DNA of 5,618 nt from Oscillospiraceae bacterium (GCA_017458885.1 JAFSZQ010000092.1:1-5618), one strand, 5' to 3'; numbered from the stretch's first letter, positions 1-5,618 are shown. Numbers and translations: made by a program. The notes: generated from the letters alone by a model not told the origin.

Positions 1-424
1 CGCGGGCGAGGCGCACCGCCTCCGCCTCCTCCTGCGCGGCACGGCGTCCGTCCTCGCGCGCCTGCGCCACGGCGTCGTCCTTCTCCCGCGCCGCCTTTTC
101 CAGCTCGCGCTCCATCGTCTTCCTGCCGCGCCTGCGCTCCATAACGTGTATGAGCCGCGCGACGCCCGCTGCGAGCGCCAGCGCCACGCCGATCCAGCTC
201 GCCGCGCCGAAGCGGAACAGCGTCTTGACCGTCCAGTAGCCCTCGTGCGCGCCGAGGAACGCGAACAGCACCGCCGCCGCGATCGCCGCCGCAAACAGCA
301 GCACCCACAGGATCGAGCGCACCGCCGAACGCTTCCGCGAGCGCAGATAGCCGAAGAGGAACGATACCGCCAGCAAAAAGCACGCGGGATACTGCGCCAG
401 CAGAACGTATTTCCAGTTCACCAT
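1..424 (-). CDS. Small membrane protein with charged coiled-coil tail, 3' end beyond window
   Basis: I do not recognise the family. The reading frame is open from an ATG at 424 to the window edge, giving 141 visible residues. Three hydrophobic stretches are likely membrane helices: about residues 6-27, 37-59 and 72-92. They are followed by a highly charged stretch rich in Arg, Glu and Ala from residue 95 on (RRRGRK, then MERELEKAAREKDD), which probably forms a helix or coiled coil. The positive-inside pattern suggests this tail is cytoplasmic (inference). The start is supported by GGAGGG at 431-436, six bases upstream. The gene begins 12 bases after the stop of the hydantoinase gene, so the two are almost certainly co-transcribed. 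No catalytic motif is visible. It could be a scaffold or an anchor for a domain encoded beyond the window. Confidence is good that it is a gene and low for any function. Confidence 0.75.
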   Translation of the reverse strand, partial: MVNWKYVLLAQYPACFLLAVSFLFGYLRSRKRSAVRSILWVLLFAAAIAAAVLFAFLGAHEGYWTVKTLFRFGAASWIGVALALAAGVARLIHVMERRRGRKTMERELEKAAREKDDAVAQAREDGRRAAQEEAEAVRLAR

Positions 425-436
425 GGTCTTCCCTCC

Positions 437-1816
437 TCAAAGCGCGCAGCGTTCGCGCGCCAGATATTGCCCGTTCCGTCCGCCGACGACCGCGCCGCGG
501 TCGACCGCGAGCGCGCCGCGCAGGTACACCGAGCGGATGGAGCCGCTGGTCTCAAAGCCCTCGAACGGCGTGTAGCCCGCCCTGCTCGCAAGCTCCGCGC
601 CATGCAGGACGCGATCCGCCTCGGGGTCGTAGACCACGATATCCGCGTCGCTGCCCGCCGCGAGCGCGCCCTTGCGCGGGTACAGCCCGTAGAGCTTCGC
701 GGGATTCTCCGAAAGCGCGCGGCAGAGCAGCGACAGGCTCATGCGCCGCGCGACGCCGCCGGTGTAGACCAGCTCGCCGCGCGTCTCGACGCCCGGCAGC
801 CCGCCGGGTATCTTCGTGAAGTCCCCGCGCCCCATCGCCTTCTGCTCGGGCGTGAACGCGCAGTGGTCGGTCGAGACGGTCTGCACGTCCCCGCGCCGCA
901 GCGCGCGCCAGAGCGCGTCGGCGTCCGCCTTCTTGCGCAGCGGCGGCGCGCAGACGTACTTCGCCGCCTCCGCCCAGTCGGGGGCGTAGTACGCGGAATC
1001 GTCGAGCAGCAGATACTGCGGGCAGGTCTCGACGTAGACCGTCTGACCCCGCCGCCGCGCCGCCTCGATCTCCGCGAGGGATTCGCGGTTCGTCGTGTGG
1101 ACGAGGATGACCGGCGCGTCCGCCGCCTGCGCGATGCGCAGGATGCGCGCCACCGCCTCCGCCTCCAGATAGTCGGGGCGCGCGAGCGGGTGGGCGAACA
1201 CCTTGTCCGCCATGCCCGCCGCCTTGAGCTCCGCGATCTTCGCGTCGATGACGCCCGCGTTCTCGCAGTGGAAGCCGCACACGCCCCCGCGGGCGCGCAG
1301 CGCGGAGAGCGCCTCGTAGAGCGCGCGGTCGGGCAGGAGCATCGCGGGGTCGGTCAGGTACATCTTGAACGACGTGATCCCCGCGGCGAACATATCGTCC
1401 AGCTCGCGTTCGATCCCTGCGTTCCAGTCGTCGATGGTCATGTGGAAGCCGTAGTCGCACCAGCACCTGCCGTCCGCCTTTTCGTGCCAGAGCCTGAGCC
1501 CGTGGGCGAGCGTCTCCCCCTTTTCGGGGCAGGCGAAGTCGATCACGGTGGTCGTGCCGCCGCGTACGGCGGCGCGCGTGCCGCTGTCAAAGTCGTCCGC
1601 CGTGGTCGTGTTCGCAACGTCGAGATCGAAGTGCGTGTGCGCGTCGATGAAGCCCGGGAAGAGCAGGCAGCCGCTCACGTCCACGGTCTCCGCGCCGCGC
1701 GTCTCCGCCGCGCCGAGGCGTCCGACCGCCGCGATCTTCTCCCCGTCGAGGAGCACGTCGGCACGGCGCGCGGACTTCCCGCTCACGACCGTGCCTCCGT
1801 GCAGCAGCGTTTTCAC
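437..1816 (-). CDS. hydA: Dihydropyrimidinase / D-hydantoinase family amidohydrolase
   Basis: This is a 459-residue cytoplasmic metalloenzyme of the amidohydrolase superfamily. The family opens cyclic ureides or imides (dihydropyrimidines, 5-substituted hydantoins) to N-carbamoyl amino acids, using two metals bridged by a carboxylated lysine. Visible ligands are H60 and H62 (GFIDAHTHFD), K151 (TSFKMYLT), H183 (GFHCEN), H240 (VHTTN) and catalytic D317 (STDHCAF). Family signatures YGFHM (122-126), CPQYLLLD (265-272) and FTKIPGGLPGVETR are present, and the length is normal. The conserved Tyr five residues after the carboxylated Lys, which lines the active site in D-hydantoinase and dihydropyrimidinase, is Asp here (D156), so the exact substrate is uncertain. 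Translation starts at GTG, whose last two bases plus the next A are the TGA stop of the PBP gene (GTGA overlap), implying translational coupling. GGGGGTG at 1824-1830 can serve as Shine-Dalgarno. Family call is firm; substrate is inference. Confidence 0.93.
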   Translation of the reverse strand: MKTLLHGGTVVSGKSARRADVLLDGEKIAAVGRLGAAETRGAETVDVSGCLLFPGFIDAHTHFDLDVANTTTADDFDSGTRAAVRGGTTTVIDFACPEKGETLAHGLRLWHEKADGRCWCDYGFHMTIDDWNAGIERELDDMFAAGITSFKMYLTDPAMLLPDRALYEALSALRARGGVCGFHCENAGVIDAKIAELKAAGMADKVFAHPLARPDYLEAEAVARILRIAQAADAPVILVHTTNRESLAEIEAARRRGQTVYVETCPQYLLLDDSAYYAPDWAEAAKYVCAPPLRKKADADALWRALRRGDVQTVSTDHCAFTPEQKAMGRGDFTKIPGGLPGVETRGELVYTGGVARRMSLSLLCRALSENPAKLYGLYPRKGALAAGSDADIVVYDPEADRVLHGAELASRAGYTPFEGFETSGSIRSVYLRGALAVDRGAVVGGRNGQYLARERCAL

Positions 1817-4365
1817 GGCGCGTCACCCCCTTCGTCTTCGGCCTGCTCCCTGCCGCTGACGGGGATCGCCGGTTCGTCGTCCCCGATGGGCTCTTCCGCC
1901 TCCGGCTCCTCCGTCGGGAGCTCCGTCTGCGCGCGGTGCCAGGTGCAGGTGCCCTCCGCCAGGATATCCGCGAGCATCTGCCCGCTGTCCTCGGCGTAGA
2001 GGGGCGCGCCGTCGGGCATCTCGTCGCGCAGCCCCGCCTCGACCTGCGCGGCGTAGCTGTCGTACTGCGCCTGCGTCATGGGCTGGTAGAACAGCTCGCG
2101 GACGTAGCCGAAGCCCTCCGCCGTGTTCGGCTGCGTGAGGTCGATCACGCTGTGCGCCTCGCGCTTGTCCTTCGGGCAGAACGCGCCCGCCGGCTCGTTG
2201 CTGACGGTGCAGTAGTCCACCGTCACGTGCGCGTCGCAGACGTGCACCGGCGCGGTGCCCTCCGCCACGAGGACGGTGCGCGTCTCCGTGCAGCCGTCGC
2301 CCGCGAGCAGCCCCGTCTTGTCGCAGACGGTGACGGAGACCATCCCCGCGTCCGTGGTCGGGAAGTCGCGGTTCGCCAGTCCCTCGTGGATGTGGCTCAT
2401 GAGCTTTTTCCACACGAGCGCCGAGGGGTTGTCCGACGGGATGCGCTCGGGCTGGTCGTAGCCGCACCAGACCGCCGCCGTGTAGTACGGCGTGTAGCCG
2501 CAGAAGTAGCGGTCGTGCTTGGAGTTGGTCGTGCCGGTCTTGCCCGCCTGCGTCATGCCGCCGAACGCCGCGGAAACGCCCGTGCCGCCGGCGCGCATGA
2601 CGTTTTTGAGCAGCTCGTTCATCGTGTAGACCGTGGTCTCCTTCATCGCGACCCACGACTCGCGCTGGTTGTCGATGACGACGCTGCCGTTCGCGTCCAG
2701 CACCTGCGTGAACGTGCGCGGCTTGGTGTAGACGCCGTTCGCGGCGAAGGTCTCGTACGCCGCCGCCATGGCGACGGTGGACACGCCGACGTGCAGCCCG
2801 CCCAGTCCCAGCGCGCCCGGCGAGGCAAGGTCTACGCTGTCGAGCGTGGTAAAGCCGAGCTTCTCGGTCATGAAGGCGTAGGACGCGGCGGGGGTCAGCC
2901 TTTGCAGCGTCCGCACCGCGCAGGTGTTCGACGACTGCCGCAGGGCGTACTGGATCGTCACCAGCCCCTTGTAGCCGTCGTAGGCGTTGACCGGCCACGG
3001 ATCGTCATCGATGCGGTAGACGGGATAGTCGTCGATGACGCTCGCCGCGGTCAGCAGCCCCGCGTCGATGGCGGGGGCGTAGACGGACAGCGGCTTGATG
3101 GCGCTGCCGCACTGGGTGTTGCCGGTGGCGTAGCTCCACTCCAGCGCGCCCTTGCGCTCGCCGACGCGCCCGCCGATGGCGACGATGTCGCCCGTCTGGT
3201 TGTCGATGATCGTGACGCCGGACTGGAGCTGCTGTCCGCTCGCGGAGTTGTAGTTGAAATTGGCGCGGTCGGCGTAGACCTGCTCGACGTACTCCTGGAT
3301 CTCGGGGTCCACCGTGCAGTAGATCTGGTAGCCGCCGTTGTAGATCATCTGCGACGCCACGCGCTCGCCGTAGCCCTGCTCGACCAGCGCGGCGACCACG
3401 TCGCGGTAGACCTGCTCGACGAAGAAGGAGTCCAGCTCCGTGCTCGCCGCCGTTGCCGCCGCCTCCGCCGCCGCTTCGCTCTCGCCGGCGAAGTCCGCGT
3501 CCCAGACGAAGACGAGCTGCTCGCTCTTCGCCCGCTCGTACTCCGCCTCGGTCAGGTAGCCCTGCTCCCACATCTTCTTGAGCACCCACTCCTGCCGCTC
3601 CTTGTTTGCGGCGCGGTACTTCTCGCCGCGCGAGGGGTCGTACAGATACGGATACTGCGTGATGCCGATGATCGCCGCGCCCTCGGCGACGTCGAGCTCC
3701 GAGGCGGTCTTGCCGAAGTAGGTCTCCGCCGCCGCCTCGATGCCGTAGGCGCCGTCGCCGTAGTAGACGAGGTTGAAATAGGTCTCCAATATCTCCTCGT
3801 TCGAGTAATTTTTATGCGCGCGCAGGGCACGGAAGATCTCCAATATTTTCCGGCGGATCGTGACCTCGTCGTTGTGCGTGACGTTCTTGATGACCTGCTG
3901 CGTGATGGTGGACGCGCCGCGCACGTCCTTACCCGTGAGCATATTGCGCACCTGCCCCGCCGTGGCGACCCAGTCCACGCCTTTGTGCTCGTAAAACCGC
4001 TTGTCCTCCACGGCGATGAGCGCCTTGACGACGTGGTCGGGTATCTGGTCGTAGGTGACGATGGTGCGGTTCTCGCTGCCGTGGAGCTTCGTCAGCTCCA
4101 GCCACGCGCCGCTCGCCTTGTCCTGATAGTAGACCGTCGAGCTCTGCTTGAGCGTGAGCGCCTGGATGTCCACGTCCATCTCCGGCGCGAGCACCGTGTC
4201 GGCGTAGCGCATAAACGTGTGGAAAAACAGCCCCGCCGTGAGCGCGCCGATGGCGCAGAGCGTAAAGAGCACGAAAAGCGCCTTCTTCGCCACGTCCCAT
4301 ATCACGTTGCCGGCGCTCCGGCGCTTTCTCCTTCCGCGCGGCGCGGCGGCGGCAGTCTCTGCCAT
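1813..4365 (-). CDS. Class A penicillin-binding protein (PBP1A type), transglycosylase/transpeptidase
   Basis: An 850-residue bifunctional peptidoglycan synthase that polymerises lipid II and cross-links stem peptides outside the membrane. It has a short basic cytoplasmic N-terminus (RGRRKRR, 10-16) and one signal-anchor helix (about 28-52). The GT51 domain shows catalytic E120 in EDKRFYEHKG, GASTITQQ (150-157), RRKILE (171-176), NLVYYGDGAYG (198-208) and YFGK (216-219). The transpeptidase domain shows SAIK (421-424, nucleophile S421), SSN (478-480) and KTGT (609-612), so both activities look intact. An Ala/Glu-rich patch (295-308) lies between the domains. After the transpeptidase comes an extension with six Cys (681, 692, 710, 719, 730, 807) and an acidic Pro/Glu tail (815-850). 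The start has an extended Shine-Dalgarno (4373-4382) and its own promoter. It heads the operon with the hydantoinase gene. This is the ponA/pbp1A family, but I assign no symbol because paralogues cannot be told apart. Confidence 0.96.
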   Translation of the reverse strand: MAETAAAAPRGRRKRRSAGNVIWDVAKKALFVLFTLCAIGALTAGLFFHTFMRYADTVLAPEMDVDIQALTLKQSSTVYYQDKASGAWLELTKLHGSENRTIVTYDQIPDHVVKALIAVEDKRFYEHKGVDWVATAGQVRNMLTGKDVRGASTITQQVIKNVTHNDEVTIRRKILEIFRALRAHKNYSNEEILETYFNLVYYGDGAYGIEAAAETYFGKTASELDVAEGAAIIGITQYPYLYDPSRGEKYRAANKERQEWVLKKMWEQGYLTEAEYERAKSEQLVFVWDADFAGESEAAAEAAATAASTELDSFFVEQVYRDVVAALVEQGYGERVASQMIYNGGYQIYCTVDPEIQEYVEQVYADRANFNYNSASGQQLQSGVTIIDNQTGDIVAIGGRVGERKGALEWSYATGNTQCGSAIKPLSVYAPAIDAGLLTAASVIDDYPVYRIDDDPWPVNAYDGYKGLVTIQYALRQSSNTCAVRTLQRLTPAASYAFMTEKLGFTTLDSVDLASPGALGLGGLHVGVSTVAMAAAYETFAANGVYTKPRTFTQVLDANGSVVIDNQRESWVAMKETTVYTMNELLKNVMRAGGTGVSAAFGGMTQAGKTGTTNSKHDRYFCGYTPYYTAAVWCGYDQPERIPSDNPSALVWKKLMSHIHEGLANRDFPTTDAGMVSVTVCDKTGLLAGDGCTETRTVLVAEGTAPVHVCDAHVTVDYCTVSNEPAGAFCPKDKREAHSVIDLTQPNTAEGFGYVRELFYQPMTQAQYDSYAAQVEAGLRDEMPDGAPLYAEDSGQMLADILAEGTCTWHRAQTELPTEEPEAEEPIGDDEPAIPVSGREQAEDEGGDAP

Positions 4366-4372
4366 GGCGGCG

Positions 4373-4382
4373 CCTCCTTTCT
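4373..4382 (-). promoter_or_regulatory. Extended Shine-Dalgarno of the PBP gene
   Basis: Read on the minus strand this is AGAAAGGAGG. It matches ten bases of the complement of the usual Firmicutes 16S 3' end and lies seven bases before the ATG at 4365. It fixes that ATG as the start. Confidence 0.85.
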
Positions 4383-4394
4383 CGCATGGTGTAC

Positions 4395-4423
4395 GGTATA
4401 GTTTATCATACCACGGCTGTCAA
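4395..4423 (-). promoter_or_regulatory. Sigma-A type promoter for the PBP-hydantoinase operon
   Basis: On the minus strand a perfect -35 TTGACA (4418-4423) is followed after exactly 17 bases by -10 TATACC (4395-4400, four of six consensus bases). The predicted transcript start is near 4388, giving a leader of about 23 nt that contains the Shine-Dalgarno. A second possible set overlaps it: TTGCGC (4427-4432), 16-base spacer, TATGAT (4405-4410, five of six). The two could be used alternatively. The assignment rests on sequence match only. Confidence 0.75.
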
Positions 4424-4439
4424 GTCGCGCAAGGGCGAA

Positions 4440-4456
4440 CGGTTTTTTGCAAACCG
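4440..4456. repeat. Inverted repeat between the divergent promoters
   Basis: CGGTTT (4440-4445) and AAACCG (4451-4456) form a perfect 6-bp inverted repeat around TTTGC. The core TTTGCAAA (4446-4453) is itself palindromic. The repeat sits between the -35 boxes of the minus promoter (4418-4423) and the plus promoter (4460-4465). That is where a shared operator would lie, though a chance palindrome is equally possible. Confidence 0.35.
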
Positions 4457-4459
4457 CAC

Positions 4460-4488
4460 TTGCATCGCGCGGCGATATGGGGTATAAT
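4460..4488 (+). promoter_or_regulatory. Sigma-A type promoter of the DUF1292 gene
   Basis: The -35 TTGCAT (4460-4465) and a perfect -10 TATAAT (4483-4488) are separated by the ideal 17 bases. The predicted transcript start is near 4495, leaving a leader of about 23 nt before the ATG at 4518. The same transcript may run on into the structured RNA at about 4820-5006. Confidence 0.85.
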
Positions 4489-4504
4489 ACGTTCAGCAAG
4501 CATC

Positions 4505-4515
4505 GGAGGTGATCC
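4505..4515 (+). promoter_or_regulatory. Extended Shine-Dalgarno that decides the DUF1292 start
   Basis: GGAGGTGATCC is complementary to eleven bases of the usual 16S 3' end. The core GGAGG ends eight bases before the ATG at 4518. The in-frame GTG at 4509 lies inside this ribosome-binding site, so it is not a plausible start. Confidence 0.85.
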
Positions 4516-4517
4516 CC

Positions 4518-4802
4518 ATGAGCGACGAGCTGGGCCCGAGCATCGTGACCGTCATCGACGAGGAGACCGGCGAGGAGATCGAGCTGGAGTTCATCGACGC
4601 GCTGGAGCACAACGGCGTGATCTACCGCGCGTTCTTCCCCGTCGTGGACGAGGACGGCGAAGGCGAGGAGGAACAGGGCATCATCATCCTCAAGGCGGAG
4701 ATGGACGGCGGCGAGGAGCTGCTCGTCCAGATCGAGGACGAGGACGAGATCAACACGGTCTACGACCTCTTCATGGAGCAGCTTTTCGAGGACGAGGAAT
4801 AA
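4518..4802 (+). CDS. DUF1292 family protein (YrzB-like)
   Basis: A 94-residue soluble protein, extremely acidic: about 33 of its residues are Asp or Glu, against one Lys and one Arg. The pattern is that of DUF1292. An N-terminal strand segment (IVTVIDEETGEEIELEFID) is followed by HNGVIYRAFFPV, then an acidic loop (DEDGEGEEE), then IIILKAE, and finally a C-terminal acidic helix ending in DLFMEQLFEDEE. Family members are widespread in Firmicutes, often near housekeeping genes, and have no established biochemical role. No catalytic motif, membrane segment or cysteine is present. I chose the ATG at 4518 over the in-frame GTG at 4509 because the GTG overlaps the Shine-Dalgarno. The gene has its own strong promoter, diverging from the PBP operon, and lies just upstream of the 6S-like RNA. 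Family assignment is confident; function is unknown. Confidence 0.9.
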   Translation: MSDELGPSIVTVIDEETGEEIELEFIDALEHNGVIYRAFFPVVDEDGEGEEEQGIIILKAEMDGGEELLVQIEDEDEINTVYDLFMEQLFEDEE

Positions 4803-4809
4803 AAAAACA

Positions 4810-4839
4810 GCGCCCTGCGGGGTGCGTGACAGCGTTTTT
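4810..4839 (+). terminator. Weak possible terminator after the DUF1292 gene
   Basis: GCGCCC (4810-4815) pairs with GGGTGC (4820-4825) around a TGCG loop, with one G-U pair. The T5 run (4835-4839) is nine bases beyond the stem, which is poor for intrinsic termination. The 3' arm also competes with the outer stem of the structured RNA. It may attenuate transcription, or may simply be part of the RNA's 5' end. Confidence 0.25.
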
Positions 4840-5006
4840 CTATAACCCACATTTCGTTATACGGGACGCCGGATCGGATGGCGGTTTGCAGGCCTCCCGA
4901 CCGCGTTTGCGGCCGGACGTTGGAAGCAGTGATGCCGGACGGAGGCGACCCACCTTGCCTGAGGGTGAGGTTATAACGGACGCTGCACGGCCAACGCGGG
5001 GCACCC
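4820..5006 (+). ncRNA. ssrS: Probable 6S RNA (SsrS)
   Basis: This non-coding stretch folds into a closed rod with a central bubble, the layout of 6S RNA, which sequesters the housekeeping RNA polymerase holoenzyme. The outer helices are CGTG-A-CAGCG (4825-4834) with CGCTGCACG (4981-4989), possibly GGGTGC (4820-4825) with GCACCC (5001-5006), and TATAACC (4841-4847) with GGTTATA (4969-4975), extended by CAC/GTG past a bulged A. The apical arm is closed by GCCTCC (4892-4897) with GGAGGC (4941-4946). On the 3' side of the bubble, CACCTT-GCCTG-AGGGTG (4951-4967) forms a hairpin. The segment GGCGACCCACCTTG resembles the conserved 3' part of 6S RNAs, as I recall the family. G-U pairs in the stems favour the plus strand, and a strong terminator follows at once. 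Ends are approximate. I see no convincing promoter of its own, so it may be processed from the DUF1292 transcript. Confidence 0.72.
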
Positions 5007-5012
5007 TATAGC

Positions 5013-5049
5013 AAAAAACGGGAGACCACGAAGCGGTCTCCCGTTTTTT
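5013..5049. terminator. Bidirectional intrinsic terminator
   Basis: A perfect 15-bp stem pairs 5013-5027 with 5035-5049 around a 7-base loop (ACGAAGC). The GC-rich core CGGGAGACC/GGTCTCCCG is flanked by A6 on the left and T6 on the right, giving a U-tract in both directions. It can end the plus-strand 6S-like RNA and the minus-strand thrC transcript that converge here. The right arm overlaps the thrC stop codon (TAA at 5050-5048). Confidence 0.93.
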
Positions 5050-5618
5050 ATTCCGTTGCAAGCCCCCGCTTGTCGAACTCCGCGACCAGCGCGTCCAGAT
5101 CGTTCGGGAGCTTCATCGGCTCGCCGCAGAACGCGATCGCGTTCGCGACGTCCTTCAGCCCATTGCCCGTGACGACCGACACCACCGTGTCGTCCGCCCC
5201 GATCACGCCCTGCTCGCAGAGCTTCTTGAGCCCCGCCGTGCCCGTCACGCCCGCCGGCTCGCCGAACACGCCGCAGGTCGTGCCGAGCAGCTTTTGCGCC
5301 GCCATGATCTCCTCGTCCGTGACGTTCACGACGATGCCGTTGCTCTCGCGGATGGCGGCGAGCGCCTTGTCCGCGTTGCGCGGCACGCCGACGGCGATGC
5401 TGTCCGCGAGCGTGTTCTCCTCCATCGGCGACCACGGCTTCCCGTCCGCGATGGCGCGGTTGATGGGGTGGCAGCCCTCCGCCTGCGCGGAGATGAGACG
5501 CGGCAGACGGTCGATAAAGCCGATGGCGTACAGGTCTTTCAAGCCCTTCCACACGCCCGCGATGGTGCAGCCGTCGCCGACGGAAATGGCGAGATAGTCC
5601 GGCATCTTCCAGCCCAGC
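5048..5618 (-). CDS. thrC: Threonine synthase, C-terminal part (5' end beyond window)
   Basis: The frame is open to the right edge, so this is the last 189 residues or so of a longer protein. The Met at 5605 is internal (LGWKMPDYLAIS). Threonine synthase converts O-phosphohomoserine to threonine in the cytoplasm with pyridoxal phosphate (fold type II). Visible signatures include the glycine-rich segment SVGDGCTIAGVWKGLKDLY, RLPRLISAQAEGCHPI, the substrate-side region TLADSIAVGVPRN, EPAGVTGTAGLKKL, and the C-terminal VTGNGLKD typical of thrC. The PLP-binding lysine and the N-terminal half would lie outside the window. Related fold-type-II enzymes (threonine dehydratase, cysteate synthase) are alternatives, but the GDG...AGVWKG and TGNGLKD patterns fit threonine synthase best. 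The gene ends inside the bidirectional terminator and converges on the 6S-like RNA. Confidence 0.88.
   Translation of the reverse strand, partial: LGWKMPDYLAISVGDGCTIAGVWKGLKDLYAIGFIDRLPRLISAQAEGCHPINRAIADGKPWSPMEENTLADSIAVGVPRNADKALAAIRESNGIVVNVTDEEIMAAQKLLGTTCGVFGEPAGVTGTAGLKKLCEQGVIGADDTVVSVVTGNGLKDVANAIAFCGEPMKLPNDLDALVAEFDKRGLATE

Noticed and set aside
146..1999. 617-residue plus-strand open frame
   Set aside because: It lies antisense to the hydantoinase gene and is a low-complexity Arg/Ala/Val-rich product without recognisable domains or a ribosome-binding site. It arises because the GC-rich gene below rarely uses codons whose complements are stops.
1936..4401. 821-residue plus-strand open frame
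   Set aside because: It is antisense to the clearly real PBP gene, Arg/Leu/Val/Asp-rich, with no motif. Same codon-usage artefact.
4509..4517. GTG start nine bases upstream of the DUF1292 ATG
   Set aside because: The GTG is inside the Shine-Dalgarno GGAGGTGATCC, so the ribosome must start at 4518.
4302..4850. 182-residue minus-strand open frame antisense to the DUF1292 gene
   Set aside because: Its apparent regularity mirrors the acidic repeats of DUF1292 on the other strand. There is no ribosome-binding site, and it overlaps the PBP promoter and start.
4913..4938. SRP RNA-like GGAAGCAG inside the structured RNA
   Set aside because: The partner CAGG strand and the GGAA tetraloop with closing pairs that define the SRP RNA tip are missing, so the short match is likely chance.
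4217..5011. 264-residue plus-strand open frame across the promoters, DUF1292 gene and RNA region
   Set aside because: It runs out of frame through a recognisable gene, the promoters and the structured RNA, and its translation shows no family features.
4803..5012. Riboswitch or T-box leader
   Set aside because: No gene follows on the plus strand before the terminator, and the minus-strand PBP gene has its own adjacent promoter with a leader of about 23 nt. There is nothing for a leader element here to control.
5603..5605. ATG at 5605 as the start of threonine synthase
   Set aside because: The frame stays open upstream (LGWK before the Met), and the protein would lack its N-terminal half and PLP lysine. 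The gene is cut by the window edge.

Overview
The window looks like ordinary chromosome from a GC-rich, Gram-positive, clostridia-like bacterium (Firmicutes). The evidence is a DUF1292 protein (a Firmicutes family), a class A penicillin-binding protein with the Cys-bearing C-terminal extension seen in clostridia, sigma-A type promoters, and strong Shine-Dalgarno sequences matching the Firmicutes 16S 3' end. The high GC fits GC-rich gut Clostridia, but no species can be named from the sequence. There are no mobile elements, CRISPR arrays, tRNA or rRNA genes. Long stop-free antisense frames are a side effect of the GC-rich codon usage.

Layout. A minus-strand operon fills 1-4365 and is read right to left. 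First comes a class A PBP (4365-1813). It overlaps by 4 bp (GTGA) a dihydropyrimidinase/hydantoinase-family amidohydrolase (1816-437). Twelve bases further on is a small three-helix membrane protein with a charged coiled-coil tail (424 to the window edge, incomplete). One promoter region at 4395-4432 can drive all three.

From 4381 to 4517 is a divergent promoter region. Its plus-strand promoter drives a 94-aa, very acidic DUF1292 protein (4518-4802). Next, 4803-5012 holds no coding sequence but has an extensive long-range fold and an ACCCACCTTG segment resembling 6S RNA (SsrS), the RNA that binds the RNA polymerase holoenzyme. A perfect 15-bp A-tract/U-tract hairpin (5013-5049) then ends both this RNA and the converging minus-strand gene. 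That gene is the C-terminal part of threonine synthase (5618-5048).

The protein genes are housekeeping types. Points worth a second look are the probable 6S RNA and its two competing closing stems, the translational coupling of a cell-wall synthase to a hydantoinase-like enzyme, and the loss of the conserved active-site tyrosine in that enzyme. I see no sign of a wholly new system.
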